Origin: Candidatus Stahliibacteriota bacterium CG08_land_8_20_14_0_20_40_26
GTDB taxonomy: Bacteria > Hydrothermota > UBA3073
NCBI GenBank assembly: GCA_002774315.1
Contig: PEYP01000018.1
Span: 1 to 14,343 of the forward strand
DNA length: 14,343 nucleotides
Direction: 5' to 3'
The notes under the pieces are model-generated. The model was given only the letters and a program-made list of their open reading frames with translations, made no database searches and was not told the origin of the DNA. This document shows positions 1 to 6,520 of this stretch, piece after piece. The translations under genes were made by a program, and so were the position numbers. Each line of letters starts with the position of its first letter. Position 1 is the first letter of the stretch.

Positions 1-38
1 TAACCAATTACCGATTACTGATAACCAGTAACCAAGTC
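1..38. repeat. Degenerate AACCA/ATTACC dispersed repeat
   Basis: The stretch just before the tRNA is built from short variations on TAACCA and ATTACC/ATTACTG (for example TAACCAATTACCGATTACTG). It resembles the repeats found in other gaps of this window (801-837, 963-988). It probably belongs to a dispersed family cut by the left window edge. No promoter can be recognised in it. Confidence 0.5.
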
Positions 39-40
39 AT

Positions 41-114
41 GCCCCTGTAGCTCAGCGGAAAGAGCACCGGTCTTCGGAACCGGGTTGGCGAGAGTTCGAA
101 TCCCTCCAGGGGCA
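41..114 (+). tRNA. tRNA-Arg, anticodon UCG
   Basis: A cloverleaf can be drawn by hand. The acceptor stem GCCCCTG (41-47) pairs perfectly with CAGGGGC (107-113), with discriminator A114. The D-arm is GCTC/GAGC. The anticodon stem CCGGT/ACCGG encloses the loop CTTCGGA, giving anticodon TCG (74-76), which reads CGA arginine codons. The T-loop TTCGAAT is canonical. Its stem GAGAG/CCCTC contains one A-C mismatch where GAGGG would pair fully. The 3' CCA is not encoded. The gene ends 10 bases before the radC start codon, so the tRNA must be cut out of a joint transcript or terminated extremely close to radC. Confidence 0.93.
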
Positions 115-124
115 AAAAGGAGAT

Positions 125-796
125 ATGGATACAGGGATTGGTCACAGGAAGAGATTGCGAGAGAAATTTATGGAGTCGGGACTCTTGGGACTGCATGATT
201 ATGAGATTGTTGAACTACTTCTTACCCTCGGCACTCCCCGGAAAGATTGTAAGCAACAGGCAAAGGCACTGATGAAAAAATTTAAGACCCTGAGAGGGGT
301 TATAGATGCAGGTAAAGAGGAACTGTGCGAAATAAAGGGAGTAGGACCCAAAAATATCTTTGGGATAAGATTTGTTAGGGAGATATCAGAGAAATATCTT
401 GAAGATAGAATAATAAAACAGGAAATTTATAGAACCCCACAGGATGTGTTTAATTATCTATATGTGTCAATGAGGGGATTAAAAAAAGAGGTGTTTAAGA
501 CCCTTTTTCTAGATGTAAAGAACAGATTAATTGCCACTGAGAAGATGTTTAAAGGAACGGTCAGCTCATCGGTTGTATATCCAAGAGAGATTGTAAAGAG
601 GGCAATAAAAAAGGATGCGAGTTCTGTTATACTCGTCCATAACCACCCGTCAGGTGATCCAGCGCCTTCCCCTGAGGATAAAAGGATAACAAGAGATGTT
701 GTTGATGCGCTTGAAGCTGTGGATATAAAGGTGTTGGATCATATAATAATCGGGGATAATAGATACTTCAGCTTTGCATCGGAGAAATTGCTGTAA
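125..796 (+). CDS. radC: RadC family JAB/MPN+ domain protein
   Basis: The 223-residue product has the RadC layout. An N-terminal helical region with a helix-hairpin-helix-like segment (about 66-80, EIKGVGPKNIFG) is followed by a C-terminal JAB/MPN+ metalloprotease-fold domain (about 100-223). The zinc-binding JAMM signature is intact: H172, H174 and D185 within VHNHPSGDPAPSPED. Despite its name, the family has no proven role in DNA repair. Full-length members are about 220-230 residues, so this one is complete. The start at 125 is preceded by AAGGAG (117-122), an unusually close ribosome site only two bases from the ATG and only two bases past the tRNA 3' end. It belongs to the subgroup beginning GHRKRLREKF. 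Dispersed repeats follow its stop. Confidence 0.93.
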   Translation: MDTGIGHRKRLREKFMESGLLGLHDYEIVELLLTLGTPRKDCKQQAKALMKKFKTLRGVIDAGKEELCEIKGVGPKNIFGIRFVREISEKYLEDRIIKQEIYRTPQDVFNYLYVSMRGLKKEVFKTLFLDVKNRLIATEKMFKGTVSSSVVYPREIVKRAIKKDASSVILVHNHPSGDPAPSPEDKRITRDVVDALEAVDIKVLDHIIIGDNRYFSFASEKLL

Positions 797-1041
797 AATT
801 GGTCATTAGTCATTGGTCATTAGTTATTAGGTCATTAAGATATTCAATTAGCAATGCAAAATTAGCAATTAGCATTTATCCTTTGACTAAAATCCGAAGC
901 CTCTTTGTGTCCTTTGTGCTCTTTGTGGTGAAATAACTAACTAGGAAGGCAATAAGTAGGCATTGGAAATTGGTAATTGGAAATTTGATATTCTAAACGG
1001 TGTTTTTGTGGTGAATTTTTTGATATTACTATGGGGGTGTT
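797..1041. repeat. Non-coding gap filled with several dispersed repeat types
   Basis: I see no gene in this 245-base gap. It contains four repeat clusters. At 801-837 there are GGTCATTAGT/CATTGGTCAT units. At 843-878 there are AATTAGCAATGCAAAATTAGC units. At 901-934 CTTTGTG occurs three times. At 963-988 there is a GGAAATTGG/AATTGGAAATT element whose reverse complement recurs, with one difference, inside miaB (11220-11245). A GGGGG run (1033-1037) may serve as the ribosome site of the downstream dehydrogenase. No convincing promoter or terminator is visible. Confidence 0.7.
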
Positions 1042-2580
1042 ATGTATGGAGAGTTTAGAAACGAATCCATAATAGATTTTAAAAAAGAAAAAGACAAAAA
1101 GAGGATGAAGGAAGCATTGAAGAAGGTAAAACGGGGACTTGGAAGGGAATATCCAAACATAATAGGTGGGAAGAAGGGAAAGATTAAAAAATCTATAAAA
1201 TCCATAAATCCATCCCACAAGGACGAGATTGTAGGAATTGTGCAAGACTCATCTATAGAAGATGTAGAAAGGGCGCTTGAGGTTGCGGAAGAAACATTCA
1301 GGAAATGGAGATACACAAGTGCGGAAGAGAGGGCGAAGTATCTCTTCAAGATGGCAGATATAATGAGAGAAAGGCGATACGAACTTGATGCCTGGCTTGT
1401 ATATGAGGTTGCTAAAAACTGGGCTGAGGCAGATGGAGATGTTGCAGAGGCAATAGATTTTCTTGATTACTACGGCAGAGAAGTTATAAGGTATGGAGAA
1501 GGGGGATATGTTACGCCGTTTCCGGGAGAGAAACCAGAGATGTGGTATATACCACTCGGTGTTGGTGTATCAATACCACCATGGAACTTTCCAATGTCAA
1601 TACTTACAGGTATGACATCTGCTGCATTTGGGGCAGGAAATACGGTTATATTAAAACCCTCATCTGACTCGCCCGTTACAGGGGCAAAGTTTATGGAGAT
1701 TGTAGGGGAAGCAGGTGTGCCAGATGGTGTTGTCAACTTTCTCCCCGGCTCTGGAGGGAAGATAGGAGATACACTCGTTGGTTCTGAAAAGATGAGGTTT
1801 ATAACATTTACAGGGTCGAAAGAGGTGGGGCTTCATATCGTTGAACTTACAGGGAAGACAGGTAAAAAATGGATAAAGAGAGTGATTGCAGAGATGGGCG
1901 GAAAGGATGCAATAATAGTGGATTCTGAGGCGGATATTGATTCTGCTGTAATCGGGGTAATTGCATCTACCTATGGATTTCAAGGTCAGAAATGTTCTGC
2001 CTGTTCAAGAGCAATTGTGGTTAAAGATGTATATGATGAGTTCATAGATAAGCTAATAAGAACAGCAAAGGATATTGATCAGGGACCTGCAGAGAATAAC
2101 TATTTTATGGGGCCTGTCATAAACGAAAAGGCATATAAGAGGATTCTTGAATACATAGAAATTGGGAAAAAGGAGGGAGAACTTGTTCTCGGCGGGGAAC
2201 CTGCAGGAGGAGACGGTTATTATATAAAACCCACGATAATAATCAATGTTGACCCCTATGCAAGGATAGCACAGGAAGAGATATTTGGGCCTGTTCTTGC
2301 TGTTATACCTGCAAAGGATTTTGAAGATGCCCTAAGGATAGCAAATTGTACTGATTACGGACTAACGGGTTCTGTATACACAAAAAACAGAGAGAAAATT
2401 GCAAGGGCAAAGAGGGAGTTCTATGTGGGTAACCTTTATATAAACAGAAAATGCACTGGTGCACTCGTTGGTGCTCATCCATTTGGTGGATTTAATCTTT
2501 CTGGGACGGATACAAAGACAGGCTCGAGGGATTACCTGCTCTTTTTTCTTCAGGCAAAGGCAATCTCCGAGAAAGTATGA
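1042..2580 (+). CDS. pruA: 1-pyrroline-5-carboxylate (L-glutamate gamma-semialdehyde) dehydrogenase
   Basis: This 512-residue NAD(P)-dependent aldehyde dehydrogenase oxidises glutamate semialdehyde/P5C to glutamate, the second step of proline catabolism. Assignment to the stand-alone P5C dehydrogenase group (RocA/PruA type) rests on the length and the N-terminal pattern FRNESIIDF...EYPNIIGG. Catalytic elements are intact: the substrate/cofactor loop PPWNFP (179-184), FTGSK (256-260), the general base E284 in AEMGGKD, and the nucleophile C318 in GQKCSACSR. The start at 1042 lies five bases after GGGGG, and the sequence from residue 4 aligns with the usual family N-terminus. No proline dehydrogenase gene lies in the window, so arginine or ornithine could equally feed it. 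Another aldehyde dehydrogenase specificity is possible but less likely. Confidence 0.88.
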   Translation: MYGEFRNESIIDFKKEKDKKRMKEALKKVKRGLGREYPNIIGGKKGKIKKSIKSINPSHKDEIVGIVQDSSIEDVERALEVAEETFRKWRYTSAEERAKYLFKMADIMRERRYELDAWLVYEVAKNWAEADGDVAEAIDFLDYYGREVIRYGEGGYVTPFPGEKPEMWYIPLGVGVSIPPWNFPMSILTGMTSAAFGAGNTVILKPSSDSPVTGAKFMEIVGEAGVPDGVVNFLPGSGGKIGDTLVGSEKMRFITFTGSKEVGLHIVELTGKTGKKWIKRVIAEMGGKDAIIVDSEADIDSAVIGVIASTYGFQGQKCSACSRAIVVKDVYDEFIDKLIRTAKDIDQGPAENNYFMGPVINEKAYKRILEYIEIGKKEGELVLGGEPAGGDGYYIKPTIIINVDPYARIAQEEIFGPVLAVIPAKDFEDALRIANCTDYGLTGSVYTKNREKIARAKREFYVGNLYINRKCTGALVGAHPFGGFNLSGTDTKTGSRDYLLFFLQAKAISEKV

Positions 2581-2904
2581 GAATAATAGGACGCAGATTG
2601 TCGCAGATTACAATTGATTCTTTACTCTTCATACTGGAAGACCTATTTCTAAATTCTTCAGTATTGATTATTATGTATCTTGAGCCTAATCAAAAAAACA
2701 CCAAAAAATTCTTGGGAATCCTCCATTTATGAACCATAGAAATGTTGTAAGCTATTGTATAGTTTAGTAATACGACAATTTAACTCAATTGCTTGACATT
2801 ATCTGAGTTTCGTGTTATAATATGTGGTACATATGGACATTCCAACAATCCTAACAAGATATATTCTTATCACATCGAAAAGTTTTTGAAGAAACGAGGT
2901 GTTT
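2581..2904. other. Non-coding gap: left edge of defence island
   Basis: No gene is visible in these 324 bases. A short dispersed repeat with two tandem copies of CGCAGATT lies at about 2592-2610. The rest is AT-rich and featureless until the strong promoter at 2793-2821 and the roughly 75-base leader of the restriction-modification operon. The change from chromosomal genes to defence genes happens here. I find no integrase, inverted repeat or clear target duplication marking the junction. Confidence 0.6.
2793..2821 (+). promoter_or_regulatory. Consensus sigma70-type promoter of the restriction-modification operon
   Basis: TTGACA (2793-2798) is separated by exactly 17 bases from TATAAT (2816-2821), and TG at 2813-2814 gives an extended -10. 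All twelve consensus bases match. Transcription should begin near 2828, leaving a leader of about 75 bases before the ATG at 2905. Such a strong promoter suggests constitutive expression. I see no clear operator palindrome or controller-protein gene beside it. Confidence 0.85.
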
Positions 2905-4401
2905 ATGGCAAAAAGTGACAACAAAATTACTCTGCTTTCCATATTAAAAGATTCACAATACAATCTTTCGATATTTGCGCCTGAAGAAATAACGGTTCTT
3001 GAGAAAAAGATTATCGAAAAAAAAGGCAAGCCATATGTGGAGTGTATAATTCGAGAAAAGGAAATTCAACTTAAACCCGAAGAAGTTGTGCGCCAGCTTT
3101 ATACTGCAAAATTGATAAATTATTATGGTTATCCCAAGAAAAGAATTAGATTCGAACATCCCGTACAATTCGGTCGGCAGACGAAATCTTCCGATATCGT
3201 GGTTTTCGATAAAGAGCGACCAACCATAGAATATATCATAGTTGAAGTGAAAAAACCCAAGCTGAAAGATGGCAAGGAACAGCTCAAGAGTTACTGTAAT
3301 GCTACTGGTGCACCTATTGCCGTATGGACAAACGGAGGTCAGATTTCCCATTATAACCGCAAAGACCCTAATTTTTTCGAGGATATAACCGATATTCCAA
3401 ATGCCAGTCAGACTCTTGCGGATATCCTTAAAGAACGATATACGATTAAAGACCTAATTATCAAAGATAAAATTCCTTCGGAGGGGAAATCCCTCAAAAC
3501 GATTATCCAGGATACGGAAGATGAGGTTCTTGCCAATGCTGGAGTCGATGTATTCGAAGAGGTTTTCAAGTTGATATTCACCAAATTATACGATGAACAT
3601 AAGAGCCAGAAGGACAGAGTAATTATCAATTACTTTTTGAAGGACAAAAAGTATCCTATGATTGCCGAGCCTAAAGCTAAATATGGAAAGGAAAAAGAAA
3701 ATTCATTCGATGAAATCAAAGAAGTCATTCAGGAAGTGGATGACTCATCGTTCAGAGTACTGGAATTCAGGAATACCGGTCAGTCCGAAGGAGAACTGAA
3801 GCAGAAAATCCAAAAGCTATTCGACGAAGCAAAAAGGAAATGGACAGGCGTGTTTCCCGATGAAAGCAAAATCGATCTTTCACCGTCGCATCTTTCTATT
3901 TGCATATCTAGTCTTCAGGATGTAAAGCTTTTCAATTCCAATTTGCAGGTTATCGATGAGGCATTCGAATATCTGGTCAGCAAATCATCGAAAGGCGAAA
4001 AAGGACAGTATTTTACACCTCGTCATGTAATCGATATGTGCGTTAAAATGCTCAATCCAAAAAAGGGCGAATATATGATCGATACTGCTGCTGGCTCCTG
4101 CGGGTTTACGGTTCATACTATTTTCTATTTAACTGGTCATTTGTTTGAGAATAAGGAGATACCTGCAGAAGAAAAGGAAGATGTTTTGAAAGTGTTTGGC
4201 ATTGATTTTGACGAGAAAGTCGTGCGTGTAGCACGGACGCTTAATCTGATTGCAGGAGACGGTGAGACAAATGTATTGCATCTGAATACACTTGATTATG
4301 ACCGCTGGAACGAAACAACGAAAAATCCGAATTGGATCGAGACTTATGGAGGCGGATATAAGCGTTTAAAAGAATTGAAAAAAACAGCGAAGGAAATATA
4401 G
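2905..4401 (+). CDS. Fused restriction nuclease and N6-adenine methyltransferase, 5' part (frameshifted)
   Basis: The 498-residue product joins an HsdR-N-like nuclease domain (about 60-190) to the start of an HsdM-type methyltransferase. The nuclease motif is D97 followed by E114-V-K116 in a beta-hairpin context (SDIVVFD...IIVEVKKP), matching PD-(D/E)xK. A helical linker covers about 200-340. The methyltransferase begins at about 350 with the KGQYFTPRHV segment and the S-adenosylmethionine motif DTAAGSCGF (393-401). The reading frame stops at 4399 just before motif IV, which continues in another frame from 4422. The ATG at 2905 is preferred to the GTG at 2899 because GAGG (2896-2899) stands five bases before it. 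Fusion of nuclease and methyltransferase with a separate specificity subunit is the BcgI (type IIB) arrangement. No DEAD-box translocase accompanies it. Confidence 0.85.
   Translation: MAKSDNKITLLSILKDSQYNLSIFAPEEITVLEKKIIEKKGKPYVECIIREKEIQLKPEEVVRQLYTAKLINYYGYPKKRIRFEHPVQFGRQTKSSDIVVFDKERPTIEYIIVEVKKPKLKDGKEQLKSYCNATGAPIAVWTNGGQISHYNRKDPNFFEDITDIPNASQTLADILKERYTIKDLIIKDKIPSEGKSLKTIIQDTEDEVLANAGVDVFEEVFKLIFTKLYDEHKSQKDRVIINYFLKDKKYPMIAEPKAKYGKEKENSFDEIKEVIQEVDDSSFRVLEFRNTGQSEGELKQKIQKLFDEAKRKWTGVFPDESKIDLSPSHLSICISSLQDVKLFNSNLQVIDEAFEYLVSKSSKGEKGQYFTPRHVIDMCVKMLNPKKGEYMIDTAAGSCGFTVHTIFYLTGHLFENKEIPAEEKEDVLKVFGIDFDEKVVRVARTLNLIAGDGETNVLHLNTLDYDRWNETTKNPNWIETYGGGYKRLKELKKTAKEI
4378..4401 (+). 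other. Frameshift site in the nuclease-methyltransferase gene
   Basis: The upstream frame stops at TAG 4399-4401. The downstream frame is open only from 4362, so the shift must fall within about 37 bases. A run of seven A (4378-4384) lies inside that interval. One extra A, or a -1 slip on the AAA-AAA lysine codons, would restore the reading ...EGNIDFLFDILMANPPF. An AAGGA sequence (4390-4394) lies just before the stop. Three explanations fit: a sequencing or assembly indel, a phase-variable or decayed homopolymer, or programmed -1 frameshifting. Confidence 0.8.
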
Positions 4402-4421
4402 ATTTTCTGTTTGATATTCTG

Positions 4422-4988
4422 ATGGCAAATCCACCTTTTGCCGGAGACATAAAAGAATCCCGCATAATCCATAAATACGAGCTTGGCTATAACAATAAAA
4501 ATAAGCCTAAGTCAAAGGTCGGCAGGGATATTCTATTTATCGAGCGCAACCTTGATTTTATAAAACCTGGCGGCCGCATGGCGATTGTCCTGCCTCAGGG
4601 CCGCTTCAATAATACATCCGACAAAGATATCCGTGAATTTATAGCTGATAAAGCAAGGATTTTAGCGGTTGTCGGGCTTCATGGCAATACATTTAAGCCT
4701 CATGCCGGCACGAAGACAAGCGTCTTATTTGTGCAGAAATGGGATGACAAGCTCTGCCCTAAGAAAGGCGATTATCCGATATTCTTTGCCGTATCAGAAA
4801 AAGCAGGTAAAGACAATTCAGGCGAATATGTTTATGTGAAAAATGGCGACGGCAAGCCTAAGTTAGACAAATATGGCCATTTAATTGTTGACCATGACCT
4901 GCATAATCAAGGCGGAGAATTGTCCGAAGGCATCGCCGAGGCCTTTATTAACTGGGCGAAAAAAGAAAAACTGAGTTTTTGGAGATAA
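4422..4988 (+). CDS. N6-adenine methyltransferase, 3' part containing catalytic NPPF
   Basis: This 188-residue frame is the direct continuation of the preceding gene. Its frame encodes DFLFDIL upstream of the ATG, and the first residues MANPPFAGD contain the N6-adenine methyltransferase motif IV, NPPF (residues 3-6). GGRMAIVLPQGRF and FKPHAGTKTSVLFVQKW are typical later motifs of HsdM-type enzymes. The ATG at 4422 is internal to the motif and has no Shine-Dalgarno sequence, so independent initiation is unlikely. Joined to the 5' part, the protein would be about 690-700 residues. Split as written, neither half could methylate: the SAM site and the catalytic motif are on different polypeptides. 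GGAG at 4981-4984, inside its last codons, serves the next gene. Confidence 0.85.
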   Translation: MANPPFAGDIKESRIIHKYELGYNNKNKPKSKVGRDILFIERNLDFIKPGGRMAIVLPQGRFNNTSDKDIREFIADKARILAVVGLHGNTFKPHAGTKTSVLFVQKWDDKLCPKKGDYPIFFAVSEKAGKDNSGEYVYVKNGDGKPKLDKYGHLIVDHDLHNQGGELSEGIAEAFINWAKKEKLSFWR

Positions 4989-4989
4989 T

Positions 4990-6408
4990 ATGCAGACGTC
5001 AGTTGTTAATTATAAAGAATTAAATTTTGAGATACGCATTGACGCTGAGTATCACAGAGCGGAAGTGCTTGAAAATATCCATTTATTAGATAAAAAGAAA
5101 AACGATGTATTAGATAATCTTGCTTTCTTCATTATCGGTCCTTTTGGCTCTACTGTAACGGTTGATCAATACGTTGAAAAATCTTCATATAGATACATAA
5201 GAAACAAAGATATAAATGACTTTTTGGTTTACGATGATGATCCCGCCTTAATCCCAGAAGAAGCATACAAAAAATTACCGCAATTTCATATTAAAGAAAA
5301 TGACCTTTTAATTACAGTTGTTGGCACTTTGGGCAAAGTAGCAATTGCCCAAAAGAAAGATACTAAATCAATTTTTAGTTGCAAAAGCACTCTGATAAGG
5401 GCAAAAAGCATTGATCCTTTTTATTTGATGGCTTATCTTAATTCAAGAATAGGTCAGTTGTTTGTATTGAGGGGCACGAGAGGAGCTATTCAACAAGGTT
5501 TAAATCTCTCAGATTTAAAAGAAATTAAAGTTTTTATTCCTTCCAATAGTTTCCAAAGCAAAGTCAGAAATATAGTTTGCCGGTCTTTTGAGTTAATCAA
5601 TAAAGCAAGTGATCTTTACTCCCAAGCCGAGCAGATACTTCTCGCCGAGCTTAACCTTGCCGGTTGGAAGCCGAAACACCGGCTTTCGTTTGTGAAGAAA
5701 TACTCCGATATGCAGGCCAGCGAGCGCATTGACGCCGAATATTTCCAGCCGATGTATGAGGAGATAGTTGAATCCATTATCTCGTTAAAAGATTATGCTT
5801 GTTTGACCGATTTGGTCTCAATCAAGAAATGTATTGAGCCCGGAAGTGAAGCATATCAAGAAAGTGGAATTTTATTCTTGCGCGTGAGCAACCTTTCAAA
5901 GTTTGGCTTAAAGGACGGCAATAAACAGTATTTAAGCGAGGAATTATACAAAATGCTAAAGCAACACCAGCCTAAAAAGGGTGAAATATTACTATCAAAA
6001 GACGCTACGCCGGGCATTGCCTATTATTTGAAAGATGAGCCAGAAAAAATGATTCCGTCAGGTGGTATTTTGCGGTTAAAAGTTAAAGATGAGGATACGC
6101 TATATCCTGAATATTTGACACTAGTGTTGAATTCGGTAATTGTACAAAAACAGATAGAGCGAGACGCAGGTGGTTCGGTTATAAATCACTGGCGTGTGGA
6201 TCAAGTTAAGAGTACGTTTATTCCTATTTTGTCAGTTGAGATACAAAAGAAAATCGCTGAAACGGTTAATGCTTCTTTTTGTAATCGTGAATTATCAAAA
6301 CAATTACTGAATATTGCAAAACGTGCTGTTGAATTGGCAATTGAGAAGGATGAAAAACAAGCTCAACTGTGGATTAGTGCAGAATTAAAGAAGCTAAATA
6401 TACAGTAA
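4990..6408 (+). CDS. hsdS: Specificity subunit (HsdS-like, two target recognition domains)
   Basis: The 472-residue protein has the two-fold layout of S subunits: two target-recognition domains, each followed by a helical spacer. The repeat is seen directly: RIDAEY at 16-21 returns at 246-251, exactly 230 residues later. Each half carries a half-site recognition region (GPFGST...GTLGKVAI in the first, LFLRVSNL...KDATPGIAYYL in the second). It ends AVELAIEKDEKQAQLWI, a C-terminus I associate with S subunits paired with fused nuclease-methyltransferases. GGAG lies five bases before the ATG, and the gene begins one base after the methyltransferase stop, so the two are translationally close. The central segment (about 5630-5760) looks richer in GC than the two recognition domains, as expected from domain swapping. 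Confidence 0.9.
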   Translation: MQTSVVNYKELNFEIRIDAEYHRAEVLENIHLLDKKKNDVLDNLAFFIIGPFGSTVTVDQYVEKSSYRYIRNKDINDFLVYDDDPALIPEEAYKKLPQFHIKENDLLITVVGTLGKVAIAQKKDTKSIFSCKSTLIRAKSIDPFYLMAYLNSRIGQLFVLRGTRGAIQQGLNLSDLKEIKVFIPSNSFQSKVRNIVCRSFELINKASDLYSQAEQILLAELNLAGWKPKHRLSFVKKYSDMQASERIDAEYFQPMYEEIVESIISLKDYACLTDLVSIKKCIEPGSEAYQESGILFLRVSNLSKFGLKDGNKQYLSEELYKMLKQHQPKKGEILLSKDATPGIAYYLKDEPEKMIPSGGILRLKVKDEDTLYPEYLTLVLNSVIVQKQIERDAGGSVINHWRVDQVKSTFIPILSVEIQKKIAETVNASFCNRELSKQLLNIAKRAVELAIEKDEKQAQLWISAELKKLNIQ

Positions 6409-6410
6409 TT

Positions 6411-6506
6411 AATTATTTGAAGAAAATAAAAAGCTATAACAACAAGCACGAGCAGGCAATTTTAACTAAAGCCTTTCGCGGCGAGCTTTTTCCGCAGGAA
6501 AGCTAA
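6411..6506 (+). pseudogene. Relic of a second specificity subunit, C-terminal tail only
   Basis: In a different frame from the preceding gene, this stretch reads NYLKKIKSYNNKHEQAIL followed by TKAFRGELFPQES and a stop at 6504-6506. The segment QAILTKAFRGEL is a familiar C-terminal ending of type I HsdS proteins. No start codon or recognition domain precedes it, and the complete hsdS gene upstream has its own natural end. It is therefore best read as the leftover tail of another hsdS gene that was replaced, rather than the frameshifted end of the present one. Confidence 0.7.
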
Positions 6507-6520
6507 AGACGAAGGATGAA

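Noticed and set aside
41..114. tRNA-Arg as the integration site of the defence island
   Set aside because: The island begins about 2.5 kb away after two chromosomal genes, and no integrase or second tRNA fragment is seen.
801..934. CRISPR-like array in the radC downstream gap
   Set aside because: Units are short, degenerate and directly abutting, with no constant-length spacers and no cas genes.
4378..4384. Classic A-AAA-AAC slippery heptamer
   Set aside because: The bases are present, but the codon phase is AAA-AAA-ACA, so the strict X-XXY-YYZ phasing fails. Slippage remains possible only as a weaker AAA-AAA case.
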